The notes: generated from the sequence alone by a model not told the origin. A DNA stretch of 64,000 nt from Candidatus Mycobacterium methanotrophicum (GCF_023515995.1 NZ_CP097320.1:3348001-3412000), one strand, 5' to 3'. Shown: positions 17,900 through 27,922, counted from the stretch's first letter. Translations and numbers: made by a program.

Positions 17900-20287
17900 G
17901 TGTGCTGCACAAAGGAGTTGACCGTTAGCGGTGTCGAGAGTTTCCCTGGCGAGTTGGACACGCTGCGTGTCGACAATGTGCGTTTGCGTCGTCTTCTTCA
18001 GCTGAGTGAGGAACAGGCACGCGCAGCCGCCAGTGACCAGGCGACGCTGACGGGGGCGCTGGCCTCACCGGTGACAATGGGCTCCAGCTCCGCTGACAAG
18101 GTGCGGTTCTTCTTCGAGTTGTTCCGTTGTCGCACCGATGTTTACGCGCTGCGCTGGGAGAGTCGTCGAGATGGCCGTTCAGGTTGGATGCCGGCGATCA
18201 AGGGCTATTGGCGCAAGGGTATGAATCGGGCCGACGCACCTTACCTTCCGCTGACCCCGGAGGTCGTTGATGCCCACCTGCGGGGCGAGGCACATATCGG
18301 CTTGTATCCGCTCAGCGATGACGACACCTGCTGGTGGGTGGCGGCCGATTTCGACAAGGAAGCAGCGATGCTCGACGCACTCGCGTACATGAAAGCGGCT
18401 CGCTCCTATGGGATTCCGGCTGCGCTGGAGGTATCACAATCCGGGCGCGGAGCTCACGTTTGGATCTTCTTCGCTCATGTGATCTCGGCATCGGTCGCCC
18501 GCAGCATCGCTACAAGTCTGCTGAGTGAGGCATTTCGCGTGCGTGGCAGCATGCATCTGAGTAGCTATGACCGCTTGTTCCCATCCCAGGACGTCCACAC
18601 CGGGCGAGGGGTGGGCAATCTGATCGCCGCACCGATGAACGGTAAGCGCCGTCAACACGGCACCACCGTCTTCCTCGATCCCGCCACCCTCGAGGCATAC
18701 GAGGATCAGTGGGCCTACCTGTCAAGCATCGCCCGGTTGTCCACCAAAGACGTGACCGCGTTGGCACGCCAACTTCCTGATCCACAGATCGGCCACAATG
18801 TCCGGCGTCTGCAGCTACCGACGTCATCGCGCATCATCCCACGGCCGGCGGCAATCGTGCGCGCAGAGTTCACATCACGACTCACCTTGACCGCCAACGA
18901 TCTTGGTCCAGCGATGATCTCGGCCGTTAAACACGCCGCATCGATACGCAACCCGGAATTCGATGCGCGCCAACGTGCGCGCCGCAGCACCTGGGACACG
19001 CCACGGTTCCTCTACAGCTACGACGAAACCGCTGACGGTGATCTCGTCCTGCCCCGCGGCCTGCATCCTCTGCTGACAGAACTCGTCGAATCGGCCGACA
19101 GCACGCTTCACGTCGATGACAAACGCATCCTCGGTCAACCCCACAAGTTCACCTGCAGCACGCCGTTGCGCACCGTTCAGACCACCGCACTGCACCGAAT
19201 CCTGGAGCAGGACACCGGTGTCCTCATCGCCCCTCCGGGCACGGGAAAGACAGTTATCGCCTGTGCGGCAATCGAATCGCGAGCTACCGTGACCCTGGTC
19301 CTGGTCGATCGCAAGGCCCTTGCCGATCAATGGCGCGACCGGATCAGCAGCCACCTTAGTTTCGCATGCGGTCAGATCGGTGGCGGGCGTTCGAAAACCA
19401 CGGGCATCCTCGACATCGCGCTGCTGCCGACGCTTGCCCGCCGCGACAACGTCGAGGGCATCACCGCCAGCTATGGATTCGTCATTGTGGACGAATGCCA
19501 CCACGTCGCCGCCAGCGCATTCTTCGGCGTCCTCAGCCGCATAGCCGCGCGGTATTGGCTCGGCCTGACCGCCACGCCGGAGCGCCGTGACGGGCTCGAA
19601 GACCTGATCTATCACCAACTCGAATCACACCACGTGGCCATCGAGCCGCCCAGTACCGGACAACTCCCGGTCGACGGTTCCGATCTACTGACGCCCCACC
19701 CGGTTCTGCACCTGCACCCGACCGAATTCCAATACCGCGGCGACGCCGACCCCACCGCACCCGGTGGAATGGCCGAAATCTATCGAGCCCTCGTCGCCGA
19801 CCGCAATCGGCTCGAGCAGATCGTCGACGACGTGCTGACCGCCTCCGAAGCCGGAGCCAACATCCTGGTGCTCACCACCTGGGTCGAACACCTCAACGCC
19901 ATCACCGACCAGCTACGCACCGCCGGAAAGACCGCCACCGTTCTCAGCGGCGGCATGAAGGCTCGTGAACGCCGCCAGATCGCCGACCAACTTGCCAACC
20001 ACACGCCCGATTCGGATCCACTCCTGATCGTCGGCACCAGCTCGTTCATCGGGGAAGGCTTCGACTGCCCCGCTCTCGACACACTGTTCCTGGCAGCGCC
20101 AATCACCTTCAAGAACCGCCTCGTGCAATACATCGGTCGCGTCACCCGTCCCTACCCCTCGAAGAGCACCGCAACCGTGCACGACTACCACGACGAACTC
20201 ACCCCCGTCATCGCCTCATCGCTGAGGAAACGAACACCCGGCTACCTCAAGATGGGCTTCCCGGACCCGCGCAAGATGAACCGATAG
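17900..20287 (+). CDS. TOTE-type primase-helicase (AEP primase fused to SF2 helicase), intact
   Basis: The 795-residue protein has three parts. Residues 12-45 form a short coiled coil. Residues 65-290 are an archaeo-eukaryotic primase domain, with D150 and D152 in WVAADFDKE, H186 in SGRGAHVWIFF and YDRLFPSQD at 223-231. Residues 425-760 are a superfamily 2 helicase: Walker A APPGTGKT 444-451, DECHH 531-535, LTATPERRDG, GEGFDCP 718-724 and QYIGRVTRP 743-751. This primase type is known from TOTE conflict systems, thought to act against invading nucleic acid. The GTG at 17900 is used; TTG 17918 is an alternative although AAAGGAG abuts it. It forms an apparent operon with the upstream toxin-antitoxin pair. 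Confidence 0.92.
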   Translation: MCCTKELTVSGVESFPGELDTLRVDNVRLRRLLQLSEEQARAAASDQATLTGALASPVTMGSSSADKVRFFFELFRCRTDVYALRWESRRDGRSGWMPAIKGYWRKGMNRADAPYLPLTPEVVDAHLRGEAHIGLYPLSDDDTCWWVAADFDKEAAMLDALAYMKAARSYGIPAALEVSQSGRGAHVWIFFAHVISASVARSIATSLLSEAFRVRGSMHLSSYDRLFPSQDVHTGRGVGNLIAAPMNGKRRQHGTTVFLDPATLEAYEDQWAYLSSIARLSTKDVTALARQLPDPQIGHNVRRLQLPTSSRIIPRPAAIVRAEFTSRLTLTANDLGPAMISAVKHAASIRNPEFDARQRARRSTWDTPRFLYSYDETADGDLVLPRGLHPLLTELVESADSTLHVDDKRILGQPHKFTCSTPLRTVQTTALHRILEQDTGVLIAPPGTGKTVIACAAIESRATVTLVLVDRKALADQWRDRISSHLSFACGQIGGGRSKTTGILDIALLPTLARRDNVEGITASYGFVIVDECHHVAASAFFGVLSRIAARYWLGLTATPERRDGLEDLIYHQLESHHVAIEPPSTGQLPVDGSDLLTPHPVLHLHPTEFQYRGDADPTAPGGMAEIYRALVADRNRLEQIVDDVLTASEAGANILVLTTWVEHLNAITDQLRTAGKTATVLSGGMKARERRQIADQLANHTPDSDPLLIVGTSSFIGEGFDCPALDTLFLAAPITFKNRLVQYIGRVTRPYPSKSTATVHDYHDELTPVIASSLRKRTPGYLKMGFPDPRKMNR

Positions 20288-20440
20288 AACTCAATGCCGC
20301 AGATCGAAGCACTTGACGAGCGGACAAGTGCGCTACGGCAAGCCCGAAGGTCGAGATCTGTGGTCCCAACCGACTTAAAGCTAAACCATGGTAGAGGTAC
20401 TCTTGGGTCATTACCGCAGGTCAAACCCCACTTCTCTTGG

Positions 20441-20514
20441 TCGGGCTGACAGGATTTGAACCTGCGACCACTTGACCCCCAGTCAAGTGCGCTACCAAAC
20501 TGCGCCACAGCCCG
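20441..20514 (-). tRNA. tRNA-Pro (anticodon GGG)
   Basis: The 74-nt minus-strand sequence folds as a tRNA. Acceptor CGGGCTG pairs with CAGCCCG, the anticodon stem CTTGA pairs with TCAAG around loop CTGGGGG (anticodon GGG), and the T arm contains GGTTCAAATCC. CCA is not encoded. Its 3' 42 bp (20441-20482) are duplicated at 16829-16870, so it served as integration site and was restored by the element. Confidence 0.95.
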
Positions 20515-20606
20515 GCGCCGCCGAAGAATCACCGGCAGCAGGTGGAAAGCCTACAGCAGACGGCCAAGCTCGCCCGAGCCCGACGCGACCTGGCGCCATC
20601 GCACAC

Positions 20607-20864
20607 GTGCGATCCAGACCCGCCGGCGAACAGCACCTGCACGACCTCGTGCGGTTGCGCCGCATCCGCGACCGGCTCGGCCGCGAGTACCCGCGGCCGC
20701 TCAACGTCGAGGCGCTCGCCCGCGATGCCAACATGTCGGCCGGCCACCTCAGCCGCCAATTCAAGACCGCCTTCGGCGAGTCGCCGTACTCCTACCTGAT
20801 GACCCGGCGCATCGAGCGGGCGATGGCCCTGCTGCGTCGCGGTGACGTGTGTCTGACTCAATGA
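20607..20864 (+). pseudogene. AraC-family regulator, truncated
   Basis: From GTG 20607 the frame encodes the first helix-turn-helix of an AraC regulator (NVEALARDANMSAGHLSRQF, then GESPYSYLMTRRIERAMALL). It stops at LRRGDVCLTQ, where family members continue into a second helix-turn-helix. The sequence after the stop belongs to a transposase relic, so the gene was cut by a rearrangement. Two DNA-binding motifs are normally needed, so function is unlikely. Confidence 0.7.
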
Positions 20865-20929
20865 GGCATTCGTGGCTGGAAATACCCAGCCAAGAGGGGT
20901 GCGTGATCATGATTGGGTTTCTTTCAGGT

Positions 20930-21251
20930 GTCCACGGTAGTCGATGCGGTCGGCGCGTGCCCGGGCGAGCCCGTCGCGGCGTGCGCGGCGGCCAGCGCGC
21001 CCTGCAGCGCCGCCCCGCGCCGATAGGCGACCAGCTCACCAAGCTTGCGTCGCAGGGTCTTGACCTCGGGTGCTCGACCCAACCCGCGTAGGCGGCCCAG
21101 ATCGGCCGGGGTCAGCCGGGTCAGGCCCTCGACGGCCCTCGGCGCGCGGATCGCGCAGCAACGCCAAAAACAGCAGCGTCAACACCACGGGCTGTAACCA
21201 CAAACTGATCCTGACCTCATGAGACGTGACCTTTCCGGGCCCTGCCCCCAT
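20930..21251 (-). pseudogene. Transposase remnant, frameshifted
   Basis: On the minus strand one frame reads LQPVVLTLLFLALLRDPRAEG. After a one-base shift near 21140 another continues LTRLTPADLGRLRGLGRAPEVK and TLRRKLGELVA. This joint pattern is that of an actinobacterial DDE transposase family whose middle part has RAPEVKTLRRKL. Both ends are missing. Confidence 0.55.
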
Positions 21252-21467
21252 CCGGATCGGCCACCAGCGCGGCGATCGGGCCGATCGGTGTCGCCCCTGC
21301 AGGAGTCAGCGGCAACACCGGCTGGGTCACCACTGCCATTAGTTGGACCACATCGATCCGAGACAAACCTGAGACAAACCATCACACAAATGATCGCATA
21401 AACCGCAATCGAATCCCGCTAACGACACACCCAGAAACAGGCGGCTGCCAGGAAAACGCCAAACTCG

Positions 21468-21665
21468 TCAGCAGGGAGCCACCCCCGACCAGTCCGCCCC
21501 GACAACCCCGTCGTTGACTTGCGAGGTCGCCGCCGTCGCATCCACCGCAGCGCCCAGCGCCGAGAGCGCCGCGCCCGCCGCATGCATCGGCGCCGCCCCC
21601 GCCCCGCCGGTCATCGTCACGTACGCGCTCGCCGGATCGATCCCCGGCCACGGATGCACACCCAT
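21468..21665 (-). pseudogene. PPE-like protein, truncated after about 60 residues
   Basis: The 65-codon frame (WPGIDPASAYVTMTGGAGAA ... LGAAVDATAATSQ ... GADWSG) has the layout of a PPE-type N-terminal helical domain: a GPGP-like turn, AALGAALEEAA-like helix and a W-x-G. It ends abruptly after DWSGVAPC where family members continue for more than 100 residues. The preceding gene on the same strand is a small Ala-rich protein 23 bases upstream, as in PE-PPE pairs. Confidence 0.5.
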
Positions 21666-21688
21666 AATTTCAGCGGCGCCGGCCGGCG

Positions 21689-22012
21689 CTAAATGGCGGC
21701 TGCCGCCGCCCGCAGCGCCTCAGTCGCCACCGCATCCAGCATCGCCGAAAGCTGCGCCCCCGCATACAACCCCCGCTGGGCCGCGTGCTGCACACCCATC
21801 GCCACATGCTGCTGGCCCGCCGCGGCCACCAACGCCGAAAACCTCGCCGAATCGGCATCCAACGCCATCGGCGCCGGCACCAACACCCCCGCCGCCCCCG
21901 ATGCCACCCCCGCCGACTCCGCCGCCACCCCCGCCTCCGCCGCCGCCGACACCCCCACCACCGCCGGCACCATCGCAAACACCACCGCAAACCTCCGCAA
22001 AACCAAGGGCAC
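21689..22012 (-). CDS. Small Ala-rich protein, possible PE-like partner
   Basis: The frame of 107 codons begins with a hydrophobic stretch (LRRFAVVFAMVPAVVGVSAA). It then has an alanine-rich helical part with FSALVAAAGQQHVAMGVQHA and LYAGAQLSAMLDAVATEALR. An internal ATG at 21868 would give only the helical 59 residues. Its placement before a PPE-like remnant suggests an ESX-type pair, but classical PE motifs are not clear. The upstream portion may be spurious. Confidence 0.4.
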   Translation of the reverse strand: MPLVLRRFAVVFAMVPAVVGVSAAAEAGVAAESAGVASGAAGVLVPAPMALDADSARFSALVAAAGQQHVAMGVQHAAQRGLYAGAQLSAMLDAVATEALRAAAAAI

Positions 22013-22094
22013 AGTTAGACAGATCGTAGCGAGAATGCGCGGATCCCGCTGACCCCAATCGTCGACATTGCGCTCGCCGCCCTGTGGCGGCCGG

Positions 22095-22514
22095 TTACAG
22101 CTGATTCAGACCTACCGCCACCGCACTGGCCAAACACATCGACGGGCCGTGCGGCACAGCCCTCACCGACCAGCCGAGCCGGGCCACTGCCCCGACCACC
22201 GCGCTCAGCAACGGCGCGCCGACCGCCGCGAGCAACCACACTCCGCCGCCAAAGCAGCCCGTCAACGCGCCCAGCCCAAGCGCCAGCTTCACATCACCGG
22301 CACCCATCGCCGCCGGCGCCGCGACATGGACCAGCAGATACGCCGCGGCCAGCAGCACCGCCCCCAGCGCAGCGGCCCGGCCATGCCCGGAGCCGGCCGC
22401 GACGAGCATGATCACCGCGAAACCCGGCACCGTCAGCCAATTCGGCAACCGGCGCTGCCCAATGTCGTAGCCGGTCAGCGCCGCCATCCACAGCACCACC
22501 GCCGCCGTCAGCAT
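22095..22514 (-). CDS. Type IV prepilin peptidase-like membrane protein (A24), Rv2551c-like
   Basis: The 139-residue protein has four or five membrane helices and the two aspartates of A24 aspartic peptidases, in TGYDIGQRRLPNWL (near residue 15) and in MGAGDVKLALG. It lacks the N-terminal methylation domain of full prepilin peptidases, as short mycobacterial versions do. The start ATG 22514 gives the same length as the M. tuberculosis protein. It lies ten bases after aroE in the same direction. Its substrate, perhaps a Flp-type pilin, is not in the window. Confidence 0.82.
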   Translation of the reverse strand: MLTAAVVLWMAALTGYDIGQRRLPNWLTVPGFAVIMLVAAGSGHGRAAALGAVLLAAAYLLVHVAAPAAMGAGDVKLALGLGALTGCFGGGVWLLAAVGAPLLSAVVGAVARLGWSVRAVPHGPSMCLASAVAVGLNQL

Positions 22515-22524
22515 GCGCGGCAGG

Positions 22525-23340
22525 CTAACCCAACGCCGCGCGCATCGCCTCTCGCGGCGCAGGCAGCCCTGTGAATTGTTCGACCTGCGCGAACGCCTGA
22601 TGCAGCAGCATCTGCAGGCCACCGATCACCCGACCCCCGGCCGCGCTCACCGCCGCGGCCAACGGCGTCGGCCACGGGTCATAAATCGCGTCCAACACCA
22701 CCGGAACCCCCGCGAACACCTCGACATACCGCCCAGCCACCTCGGCCGGCAGCGTGTTGACCAGCACCGCCGCGCCCGCCATTGCGTCTGGCAACGCCGT
22801 GCTGTCCAGGCCGCAGAACCGGACCGTCACGCCGGCCCGGCCGCCCAACTCCACCATTCGGGCGGCCTTGTCCAGGTTTCGGGCCACCACGGTGATCGCG
22901 CCGACGCCCAACTCGGCCAACGCCACGATCGCCGCCGGGGCGGTGCCGCCGGACCCCGACACCACTGCGTGACCCGACGCTATGCCTTCTGCGCCCAACG
23001 CCCACATGACACCGTCGATGTCGGTGTTATCGGCCCGCCAGCCGCCCGCCGTGCGCACCAGGGTGTTGGCCGAGCCGACCAGCTCGGCGCGCTGGGTGCG
23101 CTCGTCGGCGAACCGCAGCGCCGCGAACTTGCCCGGCATCGTGACCGAGACCCCAACCCACTCCGGCCCGAATCCGCCGACCACCTCGGCTAGTTCATCG
23201 GCGCCGCACTCGATGCGCTCATAGGTCCAGCCGACGAGGCCCAGCGCGCGGTAGGCGGCCAGATGCAGCTGCGGAGAGCGCGAATGGGCGATCGGCGAAC
23301 CGAGAACGCCGGCCTTCCTAGCGCGCGGAGTCGAGGACAC
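22525..23340 (-). CDS. aroE: Shikimate dehydrogenase
   Basis: The 271-residue enzyme reduces 3-dehydroshikimate to shikimate with NADPH. Present are the substrate-binding SPIAHSRSPQLHLAAYRALG near residue 15, the catalytic lysine region VSVTMPGKFAALRFAD, NTDIDG, and the nucleotide-binding SGSGGTAPAAIVAL. It starts at GTG 23340, overlapping the end of mltG by 23 bases. The usual GAGG(A/S)A loop is the degenerate GSGGTA, which still fits. Confidence 0.95.
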   Translation of the reverse strand: MSSTPRARKAGVLGSPIAHSRSPQLHLAAYRALGLVGWTYERIECGADELAEVVGGFGPEWVGVSVTMPGKFAALRFADERTQRAELVGSANTLVRTAGGWRADNTDIDGVMWALGAEGIASGHAVVSGSGGTAPAAIVALAELGVGAITVVARNLDKAARMVELGGRAGVTVRFCGLDSTALPDAMAGAAVLVNTLPAEVAGRYVEVFAGVPVVLDAIYDPWPTPLAAAVSAAGGRVIGGLQMLLHQAFAQVEQFTGLPAPREAMRAALG

Positions 23341-24619
23341 CGTTGCGTTTGGCCAGCTCGATGTTCGCCAGGTGCTGTTGGTAATCGCGGGTGAACAGCG
23401 TGGTGCCCTGCGCGTCGATGGTGACGAAGTACAGCCAGTCGCCGGGTTCGGGATGCTCGGCCGCTTTGAGCGCGTCAGTACCCGGCGAACATATCGGCGT
23501 CGCCGGCAGCCACTCGGAAACGTAGGTGTTCCAAGGCGTTTGCTGCTCGCGGTCGGCGTCCGTGGTGGCCACTTCCCGACGATCCAGCGGATAGTTCACC
23601 GTCGAGTCGAACTCCAACGTGCGGTGCTCGGCCAGCCGGTTGTAGATGACGCGGGCAACCTTCGGGAAGTCCTGCGGTTTGGACTCACGCTGGACCAGCG
23701 ATGCGACCACCAAGACGTTGTACGGCGACATGTTCATCGCGGTTGCCGTGTCCAGTAGACCCTTTTTCACGTACTGCTGCGTGCTGGCGCTGATCAGGGT
23801 CTCCAAAATCGTCCGGGCCGAGCTCGACGGGTTGACGTTGAACGTTCCCGGCGCGATCAGACCTTCCAGCCGGCGGTGATCGTCGCCCATCCGGGTGACC
23901 GGCTCGATCGCCCAGGCCGGCACCGAAAGCGAAGCGAGCGGGGTCTTTTCGGCCGCCGTCCGCAGCTCGGCGCCCGAGACGCAGTGCTTGTCCCCGTCCA
24001 GGTCGACGCAGGTGGCCTTGGAGATCATCGTGAAGATCCCAGGTGTGGTGGCATTGGTCTTGGCGTCGGTGGTGTCGTCGAGCTGCTCACCCTCGGGGAT
24101 GACGAGCTTGCCCACCCGGCTCTCGGGATCGGCGAGCCGTTTGACCGCGGACGACGCCGGAATCTCGGTGCGCAGCCGGTAATAGCCGGGCTGGATCGAC
24201 GAGATCGCGTCATTGCCTTGCGCCGCTTCGACGAACGCATTGACGGTACGCACGACGTCATAGTTGTGCAGCGTCTCGCCGATCGCGGTGGTCGAGTCGC
24301 CGGCGTGGACCTGAATCACCAAATCCTTTTTGCCGCTGCCGGCGTAGTCGTTCTGCCGGCCGAAGCTGTGCCACAGTTTGGAGCCGACGAACACCGCCGC
24401 AACCACGACGACGACGAGCAGGCTGGCGGCAAATCCGTGTGCCATGCGCCGGCGCCGGCGCCGGCGCCGGCGGCAACGCTCGGCGCGGAGCCGCTCGGTG
24501 CGCGACTGGCCACGACGCGGCGGTCCGACCGCCTGGGGTTCGGCGCGGGCGCCCCCGGCTTCGCCGCGCTGGCGATCGCGACGCGGTTCGGCACGGGTGC
24601 GCCCTCGGCGGTCAAACAC
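23318..24619 (-). CDS. mltG: Endolytic murein transglycosylase MltG
   Basis: The 433-residue YceG-family enzyme cuts nascent glycan strands at the membrane. A basic N-terminus (RRRRRRRRR) precedes one membrane helix ([20 protein letters not shown]). The catalytic glutamate lies in [20 protein letters not shown], followed by VIYNRL and [16 protein letters not shown] choose GTG 24619, which overlaps the ruvX stop (GTGTTTGA); the longer open frame has no family match. It sits in a tight operon alaS-ruvX-mltG-aroE. Confidence 0.93.
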   Translation of the reverse strand: MFDRRGRTRAEPRRDRQRGEAGGARAEPQAVGPPRRGQSRTERLRAERCRRRRRRRRRMAHGFAASLLVVVVVAAVFVGSKLWHSFGRQNDYAGSGKKDLVIQVHAGDSTTAIGETLHNYDVVRTVNAFVEAAQGNDAISSIQPGYYRLRTEIPASSAVKRLADPESRVGKLVIPEGEQLDDTTDAKTNATTPGIFTMISKATCVDLDGDKHCVSGAELRTAAEKTPLASLSVPAWAIEPVTRMGDDHRRLEGLIAPGTFNVNPSSSARTILETLISASTQQYVKKGLLDTATAMNMSPYNVLVVASLVQRESKPQDFPKVARVIYNRLAEHRTLEFDSTVNYPLDRREVATTDADREQQTPWNTYVSEWLPATPICSPGTDALKAAEHPEPGDWLYFVTIDAQGTTLFTRDYQQHLANIELAKRNGVLDSAR

Positions 24620-25109
24620 CGTTGACCTCCCCGGGCAACACGGCGCGGCGTTCATCGAGCCAACCCTGCAGGATGGCCACCGCGGCCACCTGGTCAATGA
24701 CCCTACGCTGGCCTTTGGCCCGCACCCCCGCCTGGCGCAGCGACCGCGCGGCGCTGACGGTCGTCAGCCGTTCATCGGCCAGCCGCACCGGGATCGGCGC
24801 AATCCGGCGGGCCAGCTCGTCAGCAAGCTCGATCGCGTCGCGCGCCGAGGGGCCGGTGCGGTCGGCCAGGGTTCGCGGCAGCCCCACGACCACTTCGACC
24901 GCCGCCAGCTCGGTGATCAGTTCGACCAGCCGTCGCAAATGCTTGCCGGACCGGTCGCGGCGGACGGTTTCCACCGGCGTGGCCAGAATGCCATCCGGGT
25001 CACTGCAGGCCACGCCGATGCGCACGCTGCCCGCATCGATGCCGAGCCGCCGTCCGGGTCCGGGATCGTCCCCCGCGGGACGATCCGGCAGGCGGTGTGC
25101 AGAGTCCAC
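24612..25109 (-). CDS. ruvX: Putative pre-16S rRNA nuclease YqgF/RuvX
   Basis: The 165-residue RNase H-fold protein trims 16S rRNA precursors. It shows [20 protein letters not shown] (first Asp), [29 protein letters not shown] and the final [20 protein letters not shown]. It starts at GTG 25109 directly after the alaS stop (TGAGTG), and its end overlaps mltG by eight bases. Confidence 0.94.
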   Translation of the reverse strand: MDSAHRLPDRPAGDDPGPGRRLGIDAGSVRIGVACSDPDGILATPVETVRRDRSGKHLRRLVELITELAAVEVVVGLPRTLADRTGPSARDAIELADELARRIAPIPVRLADERLTTVSAARSLRQAGVRAKGQRRVIDQVAAVAILQGWLDERRAVLPGEVNGV

Positions 25110-27803
25110 TCAGCTGACCCGCGCTATCTCCGCTCGCACCGCGTCGAGCGCAGCGTCGATACCCGATGCGTCCTTCCCCGAGCCCTGGGCCAGGTCAGTT
25201 TTGCCGCCACCCCGGCCGTCGACCGCTGCGGCGAGCTGCTTGACCAAGTCGTTCGCCCGGATGCCCCGCTCCTGGGCGGCCGGGTTGGCAGCCACCGCGT
25301 ACGGCACGCTGCCGCCGTCACTCTCGGCGATCAACGCGACCACCGCCGGGTCGCTGCCCAGTTTGCCGCGGATCTCGCCGACCAACGAGCGCAGATCCGC
25401 TGCGGTCATCCCGCCCGACATCCGCTGCGCGACCACACGGACATCGCCGATGCGCTGCGCCCCGGCGGCGGCATTGACCGCGGCTGACCGCGCGGCCGCC
25501 AACCGAATGCGTTCGAGTTCCTTTTCCGCGGCTTTGAGCCGGTCGACCAGGTTTGCCACCCGGGCCGGCACCTCTTCGGAGGGCACCTTCAGCGACGAGG
25601 CCAGCCCGGCCATCAGCGCGCGCTCCTTGGCCAGGCGTCTAAACGATTCCAACCCGACGTAGGCCTCCACCCGACGCACACCGGAGCCCACCGACGATTC
25701 GCCCAGGATTGTCACGGGGCCGATCTGGGCCGAGTTGCGCACATGCGTGCCGCCGCACAGCTCCAGCGAGAACGGGCCGCCGATCTCCACGACCCGCACC
25801 TCGTCGGGGTAGCTCTCCCCGAACAGGGCCAGCGCTCCCATCGCCTTGGCCTTGTCGAGCCGCTCGCTGAAGGTGTGCACCTCGAAGTCGGCTTGCACCG
25901 CCTGGTTGGCTACTTCTTGGATTTGGGAGCTCTGGGTGTCCGATAACGGGCCCTGCCAGTTGAAGTCGAAACGCAAATAGCCCGGACGGTTCAACGAGCC
26001 GGCCTGAACGGCGTTGGGCCCCAGCACTTCTCGCAGGGCCGCATGCACCATGTGGGTGCCCGAGTGGCCTTGGGCGGCGCCTTTACGCCAGCCCGGCTCC
26101 ACCGCCGCGGTGACGACATCGCCCTCGACGAATTCCCCGGACTCCACGTTGACCCGGTGCACCCACAGGGTTTTGGCGATCTTCTGCACGTCGGTTACCG
26201 CGGCCCGGGCGCTTTCGCTGGCGCCGGCGCCGCTGATGCTGCCGACGTCGGCGACCTGCCCGCCCGACTCGGCGTAGAGCGGCGTGCGGTCCAATACCAG
26301 CTCGACCCGATCCGCACCGTCGATCCCATGGGCCACGACGGGCACCCGTTTGCCGTCGACGAAGATGCCCAGGATTCGGGCCTGCGACGTCAACTCGTCG
26401 AAGCCGGTGAACTCGGTGGGGCCGGCGTCAACCAGTTCGCGGTAGGCCGACAGGTCGGCGTGCGCGTGTTTGCGTGCGGCGGCATCGGCCTTGGCCCGCT
26501 GGCGCTGCTGCAACATCAGTTCGTGGAAACCCGTTTCGTCGACCTGCAGGCCGGCCTCGGCGGCCATCTCCAGGGTGAGCTCGATCGGGAATCCGTAGGT
26601 GTCGTGGAGGGTGAAGGCATCCGACCCGGACAGCACGTCGGCTCCCGACCTCTTGGTGGCTCCGGCCACCTCGTCGAACAGCCGTGACCCGGACTGCAAT
26701 GTGCGGTTGAACGCGGTCTCCTCGGCTACCGCGATGCGCCTGATCCGGTCGAAATCGGCCACCAGTTCCGGATAGGACGGACCCATTGCGTCACGCACGG
26801 TGGCCATCAGGTCGCCGACGACCGGTCCGTCGATCCCCAGCAGTTTGGCCGAGCGGATCACCCGGCGCAGCAGCCGGCGCAGCACATAGCCGCGGCCGTC
26901 GTTGCCGGGGCTGACGCCGTCGCCGATCAGGATCGCCGCGGTGCGGCTGTGGTCGGCGATGATGCGGTAGCGCACATCGTCTTCAGGTGTGCCGACGTCG
27001 TAGCCGCGCGGCGCCCGGGCGGCCACCGTGTCGATGACCGGGCGCAGTAGGTCGGTCTCGTAGACGTTGTGCACGCCCTGCAGCAGCACCGCAACCCGCT
27101 CGACGCCCATCCCGGTGTCGATGTTCTTGCGCGGCAACGGCCCCAGGATCTCGTAGTCGTCTTTGGCGCTGCCTTCCCCACGCTCGTTTTGCATGAACAC
27201 GAGATTCCAGATCTCGATGTAGCGCTCTTCGCTGGCCAGCGGGCCGCCCTCGGGGCCGTACTCCGGGCCCCGGTCGTAGTAGATCTCCGAGGACGGGCCA
27301 CACGGTCCGGGAATGCCCATCGACCAGTAGTTGTCGGCCATGCCGCGGCGCTGGATCCGCTGAGCGGGCAGACCCGCAACGTCCTCCCACAGCTTCGCCG
27401 CCTCGTCGTCGTCCAAATAGACGGTGGCCCAGAGCTTTTCGGGATCAAATCCGTAACCGCCGTCGGCAACGGAGTTAGTCAGTAAGCTCCAGGCCAATTC
27501 AATGGCGCCGCGCTTGAAATAGTCGCCGAACGAGAAATTGCCGGCCATCTGAAAAAACGTGTTGTGCCGGGTGGTGATCCCGACTTCGTCGATGTCGGGG
27601 GTGCGGATGCATTTCTGGATGCTGGTCGCCGTCGTGTACGGCGGGGTCCGCTGGCCCAAAAAGAACGGCACGAACTGGACCATGCCGGCGTTGACGAACA
27701 GTAGGTTGGGGTCGTCGAGGATCACCGAGGCACTTGGCACCTCGCAGTGACCCGCTTTCACAAAGTGATCGAGGAACCTCTTCCTGATCTCGTGTGTCTG
27801 CAC
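25110..27803 (-). CDS. alaS: Alanyl-tRNA synthetase
   Basis: The 897-residue enzyme charges tRNA-Ala. It contains the class II core ([20 protein letters not shown], then [20 protein letters not shown] and [20 protein letters not shown]), the editing domain zinc motifs [12 protein letters not shown] and LCGGTHVRN, and the C-Ala dimerisation domain. I use GTG 27803 ([11 protein letters not shown]) with CGGAGAA ahead, which matches the M. tuberculosis start; the open frame continues 17 codons upstream. It is the first gene of the alaS-ruvX-mltG-aroE operon. Confidence 0.97.
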   Translation of the reverse strand: MQTHEIRKRFLDHFVKAGHCEVPSASVILDDPNLLFVNAGMVQFVPFFLGQRTPPYTTATSIQKCIRTPDIDEVGITTRHNTFFQMAGNFSFGDYFKRGAIELAWSLLTNSVADGGYGFDPEKLWATVYLDDDEAAKLWEDVAGLPAQRIQRRGMADNYWSMGIPGPCGPSSEIYYDRGPEYGPEGGPLASEERYIEIWNLVFMQNERGEGSAKDDYEILGPLPRKNIDTGMGVERVAVLLQGVHNVYETDLLRPVIDTVAARAPRGYDVGTPEDDVRYRIIADHSRTAAILIGDGVSPGNDGRGYVLRRLLRRVIRSAKLLGIDGPVVGDLMATVRDAMGPSYPELVADFDRIRRIAVAEETAFNRTLQSGSRLFDEVAGATKRSGADVLSGSDAFTLHDTYGFPIELTLEMAAEAGLQVDETGFHELMLQQRQRAKADAAARKHAHADLSAYRELVDAGPTEFTGFDELTSQARILGIFVDGKRVPVVAHGIDGADRVELVLDRTPLYAESGGQVADVGSISGAGASESARAAVTDVQKIAKTLWVHRVNVESGEFVEGDVVTAAVEPGWRKGAAQGHSGTHMVHAALREVLGPNAVQAGSLNRPGYLRFDFNWQGPLSDTQSSQIQEVANQAVQADFEVHTFSERLDKAKAMGALALFGESYPDEVRVVEIGGPFSLELCGGTHVRNSAQIGPVTILGESSVGSGVRRVEAYVGLESFRRLAKERALMAGLASSLKVPSEEVPARVANLVDRLKAAEKELERIRLAAARSAAVNAAAGAQRIGDVRVVAQRMSGGMTAADLRSLVGEIRGKLGSDPAVVALIAESDGGSVPYAVAANPAAQERGIRANDLVKQLAAAVDGRGGGKTDLAQGSGKDASGIDAALDAVRAEIARVS

Positions 27804-27922
27804 TTCTCCGCTTTCCTTTTGCTGTCCTGCTGCCGGACCGGCCAATTTCCACACTATTCAGGCCGTCATCGACCGCACTACAGTACCGGTGCGGCGACCC
27901 CGGACCGCCGCCTGCTGCCGTC

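Larger units (their letters stand above)
16829..20482. mobile_element. tRNA-Pro integrated island carrying TacAT and primase-helicase
   Basis: The island is delimited by the 42-bp repeats at 16829 and 20441. It holds only a leader, a toxin-antitoxin pair and the primase-helicase gene. It lacks its own integrase, so it is either non-autonomous or a remnant of a longer element; the related unit at 12.2-16.8 kb on its left may have been part of the same or a tandem element. Confidence 0.75.

Noticed and set aside
21514..22029. 171-codon proline-rich plus-strand frame
   Set aside because: Its PPPPTPPPPP composition is the antisense of the Ala-rich minus-strand gene, with no start signal.
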